From: an uncultured Hyphomicrobiales bacterium
GTDB taxonomy: Bacteria > Pseudomonadota > Alphaproteobacteria > Rhizobiales > Devosiaceae
NCBI GenBank assembly: GCA_903842455.1
Contig: CAIMLX010000205.1
Span: 1 to 64,000 of the forward strand
Length of the DNA stretch: 64,000 nucleotides
Direction: 5' to 3'
Made by a program: the position numbers and the translations under genes. Under the pieces are notes generated by a model. That model had not been told where the DNA came from and searched no databases. It saw only the letters and a list, made by a program, of their open reading frames with translations. Shown in pieces: positions 17,792 through 28,625 of this stretch (its first letter is position 1; each line of letters starts with the position of its first letter).

Positions 17792-18292
17792 TCAGCGCCG
17801 TTCGCGGCCTTCGCCGAACAGCGGAATGACGTTGCCGTTGCGGACGGGCGCCATGCCCGAAGCCTCGAACAGCGTCACCATCGGCCCGTTGCCGACGGCC
17901 ACTTCGCGCGCCGGCGCGCAGAGCGCATCCACCACGGCCAGCAGGCGGCCCGGCGCTACCGGCTTTTGCAGCACGTCATCGATCCCGGCCGCGAGGAGCG
18001 GGCGATGGAACGGCGATGGTGTCTGGGTAAGCGCCACGATGGCGAAGTCGTCGCTCGCGAGCCGCACATGCGAGCGCAGGCCCCGGGCGATGTCGATGGC
18101 GGGAGCCCCCGGCAGTTCGGTATCGAGCACGACCAGGTCGACCGGCGTCAGGCGCAGGTAGGTGGTCAGCGCCTCGATGCCCTCGAACGTCGCGACCTTG
18201 TGGCCGCCATCGATCTCCAGCGCCCGGGCGAGAATCCCCGCCAGCGCGGGGTTGGCGGCAAGCATGGCGACGGACAGGGGACGTGAGGGCAT
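17792..18292 (-). CDS. Stand-alone receiver-domain protein with degenerate acidic pocket
   Basis: The ATG at 18292 (GGAG six bases upstream) is preferred to the track start at 18331; the product is 166 residues. It is a single receiver fold: phosphoacceptor candidate Asp57 in VVLDTELPG, the VALTQT switch strand and the LQKPV lysine. The usual acidic pair at the end of strand 1 is replaced (MLAANPAL), which should impair Mg binding and phosphorylation. A 45-residue tail without a recognisable output domain follows. It is convergent with the GT4 gene (one base apart) and divergent from the initiating glycosyltransferase, so it may tune polysaccharide synthesis; this is inference from position only. 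Confidence 0.72.
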   Translation of the reverse strand: MPSRPLSVAMLAANPALAGILARALEIDGGHKVATFEGIEALTTYLRLTPVDLVVLDTELPGAPAIDIARGLRSHVRLASDDFAIVALTQTPSPFHRPLLAAGIDDVLQKPVAPGRLLAVVDALCAPAREVAVGNGPMVTLFEASGMAPVRNGNVIPLFGEGRERR

Positions 18293-18498
18293 GGACGGCT
18301 CCGCAGTTAACAGGGTCTTAACATGCGTCACGCAGCGGCGCCCGATCGTCCTTCCGACATCCTTAACGTCCGGGTGCCCGTCGCGCCGCCGCCGTTAACT
18401 GCGTCTTAACCTCCCCGTCGCGACTCCCGCGATCCCGTGCTAGCCAGACTCGCGGGCTGAAAAAATTCAGCATTGCCAACAATTTGAGGCAATTCTTC

Positions 18499-19953
18499 AT
18501 GGTCGAGGAACAGGTTGGCTACTCCGGACGGATCGAGCGGCGACGCCATCCGCGACAGGTCTCCAACAGCGCCTCGCTAAGCTGGTCGCTGGCGCTGGCC
18601 GAGGGTGCGGTGGCCAGCCTCGTCATGCTGCTTCCCGCGCTCACCTACCACCTCGTGATGCAGGTGCCGTTCAGCAGCGTGCCCTACGGGCTGTATGCTG
18701 GCTATGCCCTGCTGGTCGGCGCCGTCTACTCCGGCCTCAGTTTTTTCACCGCCGGCAGGTACCTGTCGCGCACGACGCCGGGCCAGTCGATCATCGCCGA
18801 CGCGGCGCTGGGCTGGACCGCCGCCTTCGCGGTGGCGCTGTTTGCGTCCTTCCTCCTCGGCTTTGCCGATGAATTGTCGCGCGTTTCGCTCACCGCCGCC
18901 TACATCATTGGCGTTCCCGTCCTGCTGGTCACCCGCAATGCCGCCTACGCGGCTATGGCGGGACGGATCAGGGAAGGGCGGCTGCAATACCAGAAGGTGG
19001 CGATTGTCGGCGAGCGTACCGACGTCCTGCGGTTCCTGCTGAACGGTCACCTCTTGAAGTCAGGCTATCAGCTGGCGGGAACGCTCTACCTCGAGGATGT
19101 CCGCGACGAGGGTGGCCGCGTCAATGAGGCGGCGCTGGTCGAGTTCGCGCAGCGCTGGCTGGCCCAGGGCGCCGAAAATCTTGTCCTCGTCGGCAGCATC
19201 GGCGATATCGATGGCCTCGAGCGGCTGTCGGCGGCGCTCAAGCGCTTCGCCATCAACGCGGTCTGCGCTCCCGCCACCGAAAACGCGAGTTTCAAGTTCC
19301 TCGACGTCGTGCCGATCGGCCCGAACAACGCCATCCGTTTCCTGCGCAAGCCGATGGGCGATGGCGCGGTGTTCCTGAAGCGCGTCTTCGACCTGTCGGG
19401 CGCCATTGCCGGGCTGGTGCTGCTGGCGCCGCTGTTTGCCGTCGTGGCGCTGTGGATCAAGCTCGACAGCCCCGGGTCGGTCTTCTACCGGCAGGAGCGT
19501 CGCGGCTTCAACGGCGAGACCTTCCACATCTGGAAGTTCCGCTCGATGACAGTGGCCGAGTCCGGCCGGCAGATGACGCAGGTCCGTGCCGGGGACAAGC
19601 GCATCACCCGCATTGGCGCCTTCATCCGCCGCACCTCGATCGACGAGCTGCCTCAGCTGATCAACGTGCTGCGCGGCGAAATGAGCCTCGTCGGCCCGCG
19701 CCCCCATGCCATCATGCACGACGACGAGTTTGGCCATCAGCTGGCGCAGTATGCGCACCGCCAGCGCATCAAGCCCGGCATCACCGGCTGGGCTCAGGTC
19801 AACGGCTTCCGGGGTGAGACCTCTACCATGGAGCAGGTCCAGGGTCGTACCGAGCATGACCTCTACTACGTCGAGAACTGGTCGATCTTTCTCGACTGCT
19901 GGATCGTGCTGCTGACAGTGTTCTCGCCCAAGACGAGACGCAACGCGGTCTGA
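18499..19953 (+). CDS. Polyprenyl glycosylphosphotransferase (WcaJ/ExoY type), initiating EPS synthesis
   Basis: The ATG at 18499 has GAGG nine bases upstream and is chosen over the TTG at 18484; the product is 484 residues. The N-terminal half has four or five membrane helices and a CoA-binding-like Rossmann domain (VAIVGERTDVLRFL). The C-terminal catalytic domain starts with FLKRVFDLSGAIAGLVLLAPLF and carries the family motifs KFRSM, RRTSIDELPQLINVLRGEMSLVGPRP and KPGITGWAQVNGFRG. It transfers a hexose-1-phosphate, probably glucose-1-P or galactose-1-P, to undecaprenyl phosphate. The length and N-terminal helices match WcaJ rather than the short ExoY form. Confidence 0.92.
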   Translation: MVEEQVGYSGRIERRRHPRQVSNSASLSWSLALAEGAVASLVMLLPALTYHLVMQVPFSSVPYGLYAGYALLVGAVYSGLSFFTAGRYLSRTTPGQSIIADAALGWTAAFAVALFASFLLGFADELSRVSLTAAYIIGVPVLLVTRNAAYAAMAGRIREGRLQYQKVAIVGERTDVLRFLLNGHLLKSGYQLAGTLYLEDVRDEGGRVNEAALVEFAQRWLAQGAENLVLVGSIGDIDGLERLSAALKRFAINAVCAPATENASFKFLDVVPIGPNNAIRFLRKPMGDGAVFLKRVFDLSGAIAGLVLLAPLFAVVALWIKLDSPGSVFYRQERRGFNGETFHIWKFRSMTVAESGRQMTQVRAGDKRITRIGAFIRRTSIDELPQLINVLRGEMSLVGPRPHAIMHDDEFGHQLAQYAHRQRIKPGITGWAQVNGFRGETSTMEQVQGRTEHDLYYVENWSIFLDCWIVLLTVFSPKTRRNAV

Positions 19954-19967
19954 TCAGTCCGGGTCCG

Positions 19968-20159
19968 TCACTCCGGCCCATCCTCGAGCCAGCGGTCATA
20001 TTCCCGCGCGCGACGATGCTGCTCGAGGGCCCTGAGGTAATATTCATCGTGGCGGCCGTGCGGCCGACCATCCTGTTCCCACAGGAAATACGCGGTCTTG
20101 CGCACCGCTTCGATGAAGTGATCGTCCTCCTCGGGAACCTGGCTTACCTCGTCGCTCAT
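19968..20159 (-). CDS. Small DUF2934 protein
   Basis: The start is placed at ATG 20159 because the track extension upstream has no family similarity. The 63-residue acidic product contains FIEAVRKTAYFLWEQDGRPHGRHDEYYLRA, which is the DUF2934 core (helix followed by WE-x-DGRP-x-G). Such proteins are common in rhizobia and have no known biochemical role. It is convergent with the initiating glycosyltransferase, with a 14-base gap. Confidence 0.8.
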   Translation of the reverse strand: MSDEVSQVPEEDDHFIEAVRKTAYFLWEQDGRPHGRHDEYYLRALEQHRRAREYDRWLEDGPE

Positions 20160-20439
20160 CGCTGGCCTCGAATGCTCATGCTGGTCAACGCCAGCAGCCG
20201 GTGCCGGTTGCAGCGGTCGTCTGGCACCAACACCGCAGCTACGACGAAAGTCACGTCCCGTTTGGCGCATATGTGCCTTGAACCAAACGCAAATCAGGCC
20301 CAAAGAAATCATTCCTCTGGTTCACCTTCGGGCCAAGTCCGGCCGCCGCATGAGGCGGCGAGGGCGGGCCATTCGCGATGTCGGGATACCCAAATTGAGC
20401 TCGGAAGCTCCACGCAGCGCCTACTCGCCTGGCGATGCA

Positions 20440-22242
20440 ATGATCCATGTTCGTGCCGTGCAGCAAGCCGGGGGACGCACCACCCTGTGGCGCATCATGG
20501 CGCTCACCTGGCGCCACCCGTGGATGGTGATCATCACCATCGCCTCCACCATCATCGCCTCGACCCTCCAACTGGTCGTACCGCGCCTGCTCGGCATGGC
20601 CGTCGACCAGGCGGCCGGCCTGCTCGATGGGGTGAGGGCGGCGGACGCCCTGTGGACCACCGCGCTGGTGCTGTTCGCCGTGTCGGTGGGCCGTGGCATC
20701 TTCACCATGAGCCAGAACTACTATGGCGAAGCGGTCGGCCACCACACCGCCTACGAACTGCGCCTCGCGGTCTACGAGAAGATCCAGCGGCTCAGCTTTT
20801 CCTACCATGACCGGGTGCATACCGGCGACCTGATCACCGTGGGCATGCTCGACCTCGAGGGCGTGCGCATGTTCTTTGCCACCGGCGTGCTGCGCGTCAT
20901 CCTTCTCGGCATCCTGATCGGCGTCGGCGCCGCGATGATGATTTCCACCGACTGGCTGCTGGGCCTCCTGGCGCTCAGCTTCGCGCCGTTCGTGGGGTGG
21001 AGTTCGTCGGTGGCGCAGTTGCGCCTCCGCGCCACCTGGCTGACGCTGCAGGAGAAGCTGCAGAACCTGTCGCGCGTCATGGAAGAAAACCTGGGTGGCA
21101 TCCGGGTGGTGCGGGCCTTTGCGGCCCAGAAGCACGAGATGGACAAATACGACGTCGCTTCCGATGCGGCCCTCAAGCTGACCCATGAGCGCGTGAACAT
21201 CCGCGTGCGGTCCACCTCGATGATGAACTTCTCGTTCCTGCTGTCGATGACCCTGGTGCTCTGGGTCGGCGGCGAGAAGGTCACTTCCGGCGAGATGACC
21301 GTCGGCACGCTCGCCTCGTTCCTCACCTTCATGACCATCCTGCAGATGCCGGTCCGCCAGCTCGGGCTGATGGTCAACTCGTTCGCCCGCGCGTCCACCT
21401 GCGGCAACCGCCTCTTCGACTTCCTCGACCTCGACCTCGAGATCAAGGACGAGCCGGGCGCCAAGCCGCTCAAGGTCACCGAGGGCACGCTGCGCTTCGA
21501 GAACGTCGAGTTCGCCTACCCATCGGCACCGTTCCGCCCGGTACTGTCGGGCGTGTCGTTCGAAGGCCGCAAGGGTGAGACCATCGGCATCGTCGGCAAG
21601 CCGGGCTCGGGCAAGTCGACCATCGCCCACCTCATCCCGCGCTTCTACGACGTCACCGGTGGCCGCGTGACCATCGACGGGCAGGATGTGCGGGCCGTCA
21701 CCCTTGGCAGCCTGCGTCAGGCCGTGGCCGTGGTGCAGCAGGACAGCTTCCTGTTCACCACCAACATCGAGAACAACATCGCCTATGGCGATCCATGGGC
21801 GAAGGAAAGCCGGATCGCCCGGGCGTCGGAGTTCGCGCAGCTCCACAACTACATCATCGGGCTCCCCACAGGTTACGAGACCATCGTGGGCGAACGCGGC
21901 GTGTCGCTCTCGGGCGGCCAGCGCCAGCGCCTGAACATCGCCCGCTCGCTGATGCTGCGCCCCTCCGTGATGGTGTTCGACGACAGTACCGCCGCCGTCG
22001 ATGCCGGCACCGAGCAGCGCATCCGCACCGCGATGAAGCGCTTCGCCAGGGATCGCGTCACCATCATCATCTCGCATCGGCTGAGTTCGCTGATGCACGC
22101 CGACCAGATCATGTTCATCGACGAGGGCAGGATCGTCGAGCGCGGGACCCATGCCGAGCTGCTCGAACTCGGCGGCCGCTACCGGGCACTCTACGACCTG
22201 CAGGTGAAGCCTGGCGACGACGCCCTGGAGGCTGCAGAATGA
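20440..22242 (+). CDS. ABC exporter half-transporter, subunit A (degenerate NBD)
   Basis: The start is uncertain: ATG 20440 (MIHVRAVQQ) gives 600 residues; an ATG at 20350 would add 30. The N-terminal part has six membrane helices of the ABC exporter fold (TLWRIMALTWRHPWMVI...). The nucleotide-binding domain has Walker A GKPGSGKST, a canonical signature LSGGQRQR and Walker B VMVFDDST, in which the catalytic glutamate is replaced by Asp. Its stop overlaps the start of subunit B (ATGA), so the two are a coupled heterodimer of the BmrCD/TM287-288/LmrCD type. The substrate may be a lipid, drug or glycan; the neighbouring polysaccharide locus does not decide it. Confidence 0.88.
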   Translation: MIHVRAVQQAGGRTTLWRIMALTWRHPWMVIITIASTIIASTLQLVVPRLLGMAVDQAAGLLDGVRAADALWTTALVLFAVSVGRGIFTMSQNYYGEAVGHHTAYELRLAVYEKIQRLSFSYHDRVHTGDLITVGMLDLEGVRMFFATGVLRVILLGILIGVGAAMMISTDWLLGLLALSFAPFVGWSSSVAQLRLRATWLTLQEKLQNLSRVMEENLGGIRVVRAFAAQKHEMDKYDVASDAALKLTHERVNIRVRSTSMMNFSFLLSMTLVLWVGGEKVTSGEMTVGTLASFLTFMTILQMPVRQLGLMVNSFARASTCGNRLFDFLDLDLEIKDEPGAKPLKVTEGTLRFENVEFAYPSAPFRPVLSGVSFEGRKGETIGIVGKPGSGKSTIAHLIPRFYDVTGGRVTIDGQDVRAVTLGSLRQAVAVVQQDSFLFTTNIENNIAYGDPWAKESRIARASEFAQLHNYIIGLPTGYETIVGERGVSLSGGQRQRLNIARSLMLRPSVMVFDDSTAAVDAGTEQRIRTAMKRFARDRVTIIISHRLSSLMHADQIMFIDEGRIVERGTHAELLELGGRYRALYDLQVKPGDDALEAAE

Positions 22243-24146
22243 CCGAAGCCGCGCTCAACACCGACGACGAAAGCGAAGACCGCCGCCGCCGCCCGCCGCG
22301 CGCCGTGGTCGGCTCCTCGCTCGACAAGGAAGAGGAGATCTTCGGCAAGGTCTACGACCCCAAGATCGTCCGTCGCATCTGGGCCTTCGTAAAGCCCTAC
22401 CAGAAGCAGATCTACATCTCGGTCGCCGCGGTGCTGATCTTCACGCTCACCCAGCTCGCCCTGCCGCTGATCATCCGCTTCGCCATCGACAACGGCATGA
22501 CGGCGGGCGGCGGCGGCCGTACGGTGCTGCTGTGGGCCATCGTCGGCTTCTTCGCCACCATCCTCATCAACTACGCAGCGAGCTACGTGCAGGAAACGGT
22601 GGTCGGCAAGGCCGCCGAAAACGTGCTGTTCGACATGCGGCGCGCCATGTTCAGGCACCTGCAGCACGTCTCGCTGAGCTGGATGGACAAGACCGAGGTC
22701 GGTCGCCTGATGTCGCGCCTGATGGGCGACGTGAACTCGATGCAGGAGTTCCTCGAAACCTCGGTGCTGTCGGTCGGCGACATCGTGCTGCTGTTCGGCA
22801 TCATCGGCGTGCTGCTGTGGCTCGATCCGATGCTCGGCCTCGTCACCATGGCGACCATGCCGATCCTGTTCATCGTCCGGCTGTTCTGGCTGCCGCCGGC
22901 CAAGCAGAGCTTCATGGACGCGCACCACACCAACTCGGCCGCCAACGGTGCGCTCGCTGAAGGCATCAACGGCGTCCGCACCGTGCAGAGCCTCGATCGT
23001 CAGCAGGTGAACTTCCACCTCTACGAGGAAAAGGCCCACTCGAACCTCCGCAACCACCTGCGCGCCGCCAAGTTCGCCCAGGTGATGGTGCCGATCGTCG
23101 ATACGCTCACCGGCATCTCGATGGCCACCGTCATCGTGCTCGGCGGCCAGATGGTGCTCGGGCGCCAGCTTGACGTCGGCGTCATGGTGGCGTTCCTGTT
23201 CTACATCCAGCGCTTCTTCGATCCCATCCGCTCGCTGACCATGCAGTATTCGGTGTTCCAGCGGGCCATGAGCTCGGGCCAGCGCATCACCGAAGTGCTC
23301 GACGTGCCGGTCTCCATCGCCGACAAGCCGGACGCGCAGACGCTGACCTACGACATGGATGGCTCGGTCGAGTTCAAGGATGTCACCTTCGGCTATCGCA
23401 AGGGCCAGCCGGTGCTGAAGAATGTCAGCTTCCGCGTCAACCCGGGCGAGACGGTCGCGCTTGTCGGCCCAACCGGCTCGGGCAAGTCGAGCTGCATGTC
23501 GCTCGTCCACCGCTTCTACGACGTCTGGGAGGGTTCGGTGACGGTGGGCGGCCACGACGTCCGCGACGTGACCCAGGAGTCGCTCGGCGACCAGGTGGCC
23601 ATGGTGCTGCAGGAGCCGTTCCTGTTCACCGGCACGGTGCTCGAGAACATCCGCTACCACAAGACATCAGCCACCCGCGAGCAGGTGGTCGATGCCGCCA
23701 AGGCCGTCGGCGCACACGATTTCATTGTCTCGATGGCCGATGGCTACGATACCAAGATCGAGCAGCGCGGCGGCAACCTGTCGCTCGGCCAGCGCCAGCT
23801 GATCAGCTTCGCCCGGGCCCTGGTGGCCGATGCGAAAATCCTCGTCCTCGACGAGGCGACGGCGAACATCGACAGCTACACCGAGATGCTGATCCAGAAG
23901 GCGCTGCGAAAACTCCTCGAAGGCCGCACCGGCCTCGTCATCGCGCACCGCCTCGCCACCATCCGCGGCGCCGACCGCATCATCGTGCTGCAGAACGGCG
24001 AGATGCTGGAATCGGGCAACCACGACCAGCTGATGCAGAAGCAGGGCCTCTACTCCAAGCTCTACACCATGAACTACTCAAGCTTCGACGACCTGCCCGA
24101 AAGCGCCGAGGACCAGGCCGCGACGGCGGTGGGCAAGGCGACCTAA
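22239..24146 (+). CDS. ABC exporter half-transporter, subunit B (consensus catalytic Glu)
   Basis: Starts with the ATGA overlap at 22239; 635 residues. A 50-residue charged leader is followed by six membrane helices and an NBD with Walker A GPTGSGKSS and Walker B ILVLDEATAN (intact catalytic Glu). The signature is LSLGQRQL, where the second Gly is replaced by Leu. Together with subunit A this yields one consensus and one degenerate ATP site, as in other heterodimeric type IV exporters. A GC-rich palindrome (GGCCGG/CCGGCC, 24147-24163) follows the stop but lacks a T tract. Confidence 0.9.
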   Translation: MTEAALNTDDESEDRRRRPPRAVVGSSLDKEEEIFGKVYDPKIVRRIWAFVKPYQKQIYISVAAVLIFTLTQLALPLIIRFAIDNGMTAGGGGRTVLLWAIVGFFATILINYAASYVQETVVGKAAENVLFDMRRAMFRHLQHVSLSWMDKTEVGRLMSRLMGDVNSMQEFLETSVLSVGDIVLLFGIIGVLLWLDPMLGLVTMATMPILFIVRLFWLPPAKQSFMDAHHTNSAANGALAEGINGVRTVQSLDRQQVNFHLYEEKAHSNLRNHLRAAKFAQVMVPIVDTLTGISMATVIVLGGQMVLGRQLDVGVMVAFLFYIQRFFDPIRSLTMQYSVFQRAMSSGQRITEVLDVPVSIADKPDAQTLTYDMDGSVEFKDVTFGYRKGQPVLKNVSFRVNPGETVALVGPTGSGKSSCMSLVHRFYDVWEGSVTVGGHDVRDVTQESLGDQVAMVLQEPFLFTGTVLENIRYHKTSATREQVVDAAKAVGAHDFIVSMADGYDTKIEQRGGNLSLGQRQLISFARALVADAKILVLDEATANIDSYTEMLIQKALRKLLEGRTGLVIAHRLATIRGADRIIVLQNGEMLESGNHDQLMQKQGLYSKLYTMNYSSFDDLPESAEDQAATAVGKAT

Positions 24147-24246
24147 GGCCGGCGCAACCGGCCATATGCGTCACCACACGTATGTATAGTTCCGGCTGCG
24201 CAGTCTGATTCTTCGTGCCCTTCTGTATTGGGGCATGGAGGGTAAG

Positions 24247-25825
24247 ATGAACCGAAGAGAGATATTCCGGGTTGCTGGCGCCGCTGCCGCTGCGAGTGTT
24301 GCCTATCCTGCAGGCGCGCTTGCTCAGGATCCTGCACAGGCGCTGCAGGAGGGGGCTTATTACCCCCTTAGCGATAAGGTACGGCAGGATTTCGAGGAGT
24401 TGCTGGCTCGACAGGAATCTAAGGCGACCGCTTTTGGCTTTCGCGAGGCGGAGCGCGTTCCGGTCGATACACTGGACCGTTACCTGATGTGGTCCCTCTA
24501 CGCGATGGACGCCACGGCGACCGACCATGTTCCCACCAATCCCGACATCCCGGAGCCTCCGCAACGGTTCGGCAACCAGTTGGGGCCGCATCGCTCGGCG
24601 CGGGCCATGGCCATCGCGCATGTGGCTATGTTCGAGGCCATGAATGCCGTCACGCCGCGCTACACATCATATGTGGGGCAGCCCGCCGTCAGCGCGCCGG
24701 TCAGCATGGATGCGGCCATCGCCTGGGCGGCGCATGATGCGCTCATTGCGCTCTGCCCGTTCCAGCAGTCACGCATCTCGGCTTTGCTGGCGGACGATCT
24801 CATCCGCATTCCCGGCTATCAGGCTGATCCTGTTCTCGCCGCGCGCTCGCGCGACCTGGGCAAGAATGCCGCCGCTGCGATCGTCGCGCTGCGTGCCAAT
24901 GACGGCTCGGCGCACCGGGAGCCCGAGGTCGGGGTCGACTTCACGCCACTCGGGACGCCCGGGGCGTGGGCCATCGATCCAATATTCTCGACCACGGTGG
25001 CGTTGGGCGCGCGCTGGCGGGAGGTGACGCCATTCGTGCTGATGTCGGCCGACCAGTTCCGGCCCATGCCGCCACCCGCCCTCGACACGCCGGGCCTATG
25101 CGGCCGCCTACAACGAGGTGAAGCGTATGGGGGGTGATCCCGAGAAGGGTACCGCGACCGAGCGGCGCGACTTCGAGGCGTTCGAGGGCCTGTTCTGGGC
25201 TTTTGACGGCACGCCGGGCCTCTGCGCCCCGCCGCGGCTCTACAACAAGATCGCCCACGACGTGGCCATTCAGAAGGGCATGCGCGATCCTCTCGACATG
25301 GCCCGCCTCCTGGCCGTGCTCAATGTCGCCATGGCCGATGCGGCGATTTCCGCATGGGAGGCGAAGTGGGAATATCAGTTCTGGCGCCCAGTGACCGCCA
25401 TCCGCCAGGCCGACGCCACGCTCAACCCCGATACGGTCGCCGATCCGGACTACACGCCGCTCGGGGCTCCTGCCACCAACGGTCGTGGGCCGAACTTCAC
25501 CCCGCCATTCCCTGCTTATCCGTCAGGACATGCGGTCTTTGGCGGGGCTATGGCGCAGGTGCTGCGCAACTACTATCCCGACGAGGCCGAGCAGTATTTC
25601 ACCTTCGTGTCGGACGAGTACAACGGCCAGAACCTCGGCGTTGGTGACACAGCCCCGCGGCCCCGCATGCCCCAGTCGTTCGTCTCCTTCGCCCATGCGG
25701 AGTATGTCAACGCCCGCAGCCGTATCTTCCTCGGCATCCATTTCAACTTCGATGCATCCGCGGGTATCGAACAGGGCAAGCAGATCGGTCAGTTCGTGGT
25801 GGACAACGCTTTCCGTCCGGTCTGA
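24247..25825 (+). pseudogene. Vanadium-dependent haloperoxidase, interrupted by a single-base frameshift
   Basis: Two consecutive ORFs (24247-25137 and the frame continuing to 25825) are pieces of one gene. The first has a Tat-like leader (MNRREIFRVAG...) and the N-terminal helical domain. The second continues with RAYAAAYNEVKRMGG, WRPVTAIRQAD, the vanadate-binding PSGHAVFGG and the RSRIFLGIHFNFD segment with the second Arg/His pair. Reading across the joint, frame 1 ends PPALDT and the next frame resumes RAYAAAYN, so one extra C or G in the run near 25089-25093 explains the break. The start at 24247 has GGAGGG five bases upstream. It is either a recent pseudogene or a sequencing error. An intact enzyme would be periplasmic and act on halides or as an acid phosphatase-like protein. 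Confidence 0.85.
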
Positions 25826-25849
25826 GCAACGGCACGTGCAGTGCGCAGA

Positions 25850-25890
25850 AGACGTCTCCGTGTCCGGCCCGACACGGAGACGTTTCTTCC
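25850..25890 (+). terminator. Strong intrinsic terminator after the haloperoxidase gene
   Basis: A perfect 13-bp inverted repeat (ACGTCTCCGTGTC and its complement, arms 25852-25864 and 25871-25883) with a 6-base loop is followed by TTTCTT. It separates the haloperoxidase from the S66 peptidase gene. Confidence 0.85.
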
Positions 25891-25955
25891 TCGGCGGATA
25901 GCGCGTCTGCGGACCTTTGGCAGCCGGCGGCACCGAATCCCTGTACCCCTACGGG

Positions 25956-26873
25956 ATGAACACCCCCATCTTCCCCGCGCCCCTCCGCCCCGGCGACCTC
26001 ATTCGTTTCGTCTCGCCCGCCAGCAGCCCGACGCGGGATGATGTCGAGGCCAGCGCCGATCTCCTTCGGGACATGGGCTACGTCGTCGATTATGGCCGCA
26101 ACGCCTTCAACAAGCTCAACTACCTCGCTGGCACCGACGACGAGCGCCTCGCGGACCTCGGCGAGGCCATGCGTGACCCGAAGGTCCGCGCCATCTTCGC
26201 CACCAAGGGCGGCAAGGGCTCCTACCGCATCGCCGAGCGCCTCGATTTCGATGCCGCCCGGCGCGACCCGAAGTTCCTCGTGGGGTTCTCCGACATCACG
26301 GCGCTCCACCTGGCGATGTTGCGGCATGGGGCAGGGGGCAGCGTGCACGGTGCCCTGCGCGGCGACCTCCGCGACAGCAGCGGCAGCGCCCATGGCCCAT
26401 CGCTCACCGAACTGCTGACCGCCAGTGGTCCGGTTAGCATCGCCGCCCAGTCCGGCGAACCCACGGCTGCGCTCAGCAATGGCCGCTCCGCCATCGGCCC
26501 GCTGATCGGCGGCAACCTCGACATGGTCACCACCTGCGCCGGCTGGGCCTTGCCGCCGCTCGATGGCGCCATCCTGCTACTCGAGGCCGTCGGCATGTTT
26601 CTCGGGGCGATCGACCGGCAACTCACCCTGCTGCGCAAGGGCGGGCACCTCGATGGCGTCGCCGGCATTGCCCTCGGGCAGTTCACCGACATCAACCCCT
26701 CAGGCAGCTGGACCATCGTCGACCTGCTCCGCCAGCACTTCGAACCCCTCGACGTCCCCATCCTCGGTGGCTTGCCGCTCGGCCATGGCGAAAACTCGGA
26801 GAGCTTTCCGCTTGGCTACCTGACCCGGCTCGACGGGGCAGCGGGCACGCTCACCGCGCGCATGGCTCCGTGA
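25956..26873 (+). CDS. Peptidase S66 family (LD-carboxypeptidase / MccF-like)
   Basis: The track start is a TTG at 25917; the ATG at 25956 is the more likely start, giving 305 residues. The S66 landmarks are present: RPGDLIRFVSPASS at the N-terminus, the nucleophile elbow KGGKGSYRIAERL (Ser about residue 89), VGFSDITALHLAML, a Glu in ILLLEAVG, and the C-terminal His motif LPLGHGENSESFPLG. Members cleave the L,D bond of muropeptide tetrapeptides for recycling in the cytoplasm, or inactivate microcin C-like compounds. The elbow has GGKGS instead of the commoner GGYGS/T, so LdcA activity is not assured. Confidence 0.86.
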   Translation: MNTPIFPAPLRPGDLIRFVSPASSPTRDDVEASADLLRDMGYVVDYGRNAFNKLNYLAGTDDERLADLGEAMRDPKVRAIFATKGGKGSYRIAERLDFDAARRDPKFLVGFSDITALHLAMLRHGAGGSVHGALRGDLRDSSGSAHGPSLTELLTASGPVSIAAQSGEPTAALSNGRSAIGPLIGGNLDMVTTCAGWALPPLDGAILLLEAVGMFLGAIDRQLTLLRKGGHLDGVAGIALGQFTDINPSGSWTIVDLLRQHFEPLDVPILGGLPLGHGENSESFPLGYLTRLDGAAGTLTARMAP

Positions 26874-26980
26874 CCATCGTACGGCTATCGCGCGGCGCGG
26901 TTTTTCGCTAACTCGTGCCGCTCCATACGCATGTCACCAGCCGCGCCCATAGTGGCGGTTGAAACCGGACGCCCAATCGC

Positions 26981-28603
<1,623 letters not shown>

Positions 28604-28625
28604 TCATTTTTCAAGGAGGAACCTC

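Noticed and set aside
20251-22152. 633-codon minus-strand ORF opposite the first ABC exporter gene
   Set aside because: Arg/Gly/His-rich translation with no recognisable family, fully antisense to a gene with clear NBD motifs.
24147-24163. Palindrome GGCCGG-CGCAA-CCGGCC as terminator of the ABC exporter genes
   Set aside because: Short stem and no T tract on either strand; in a high-GC genome such palindromes are frequent, so I did not list it as a feature.
25852-25883. Perfect 13-bp inverted repeat as a recombination or attachment site
   Set aside because: The T-rich tail and position just after a gene end are explained by an intrinsic terminator.
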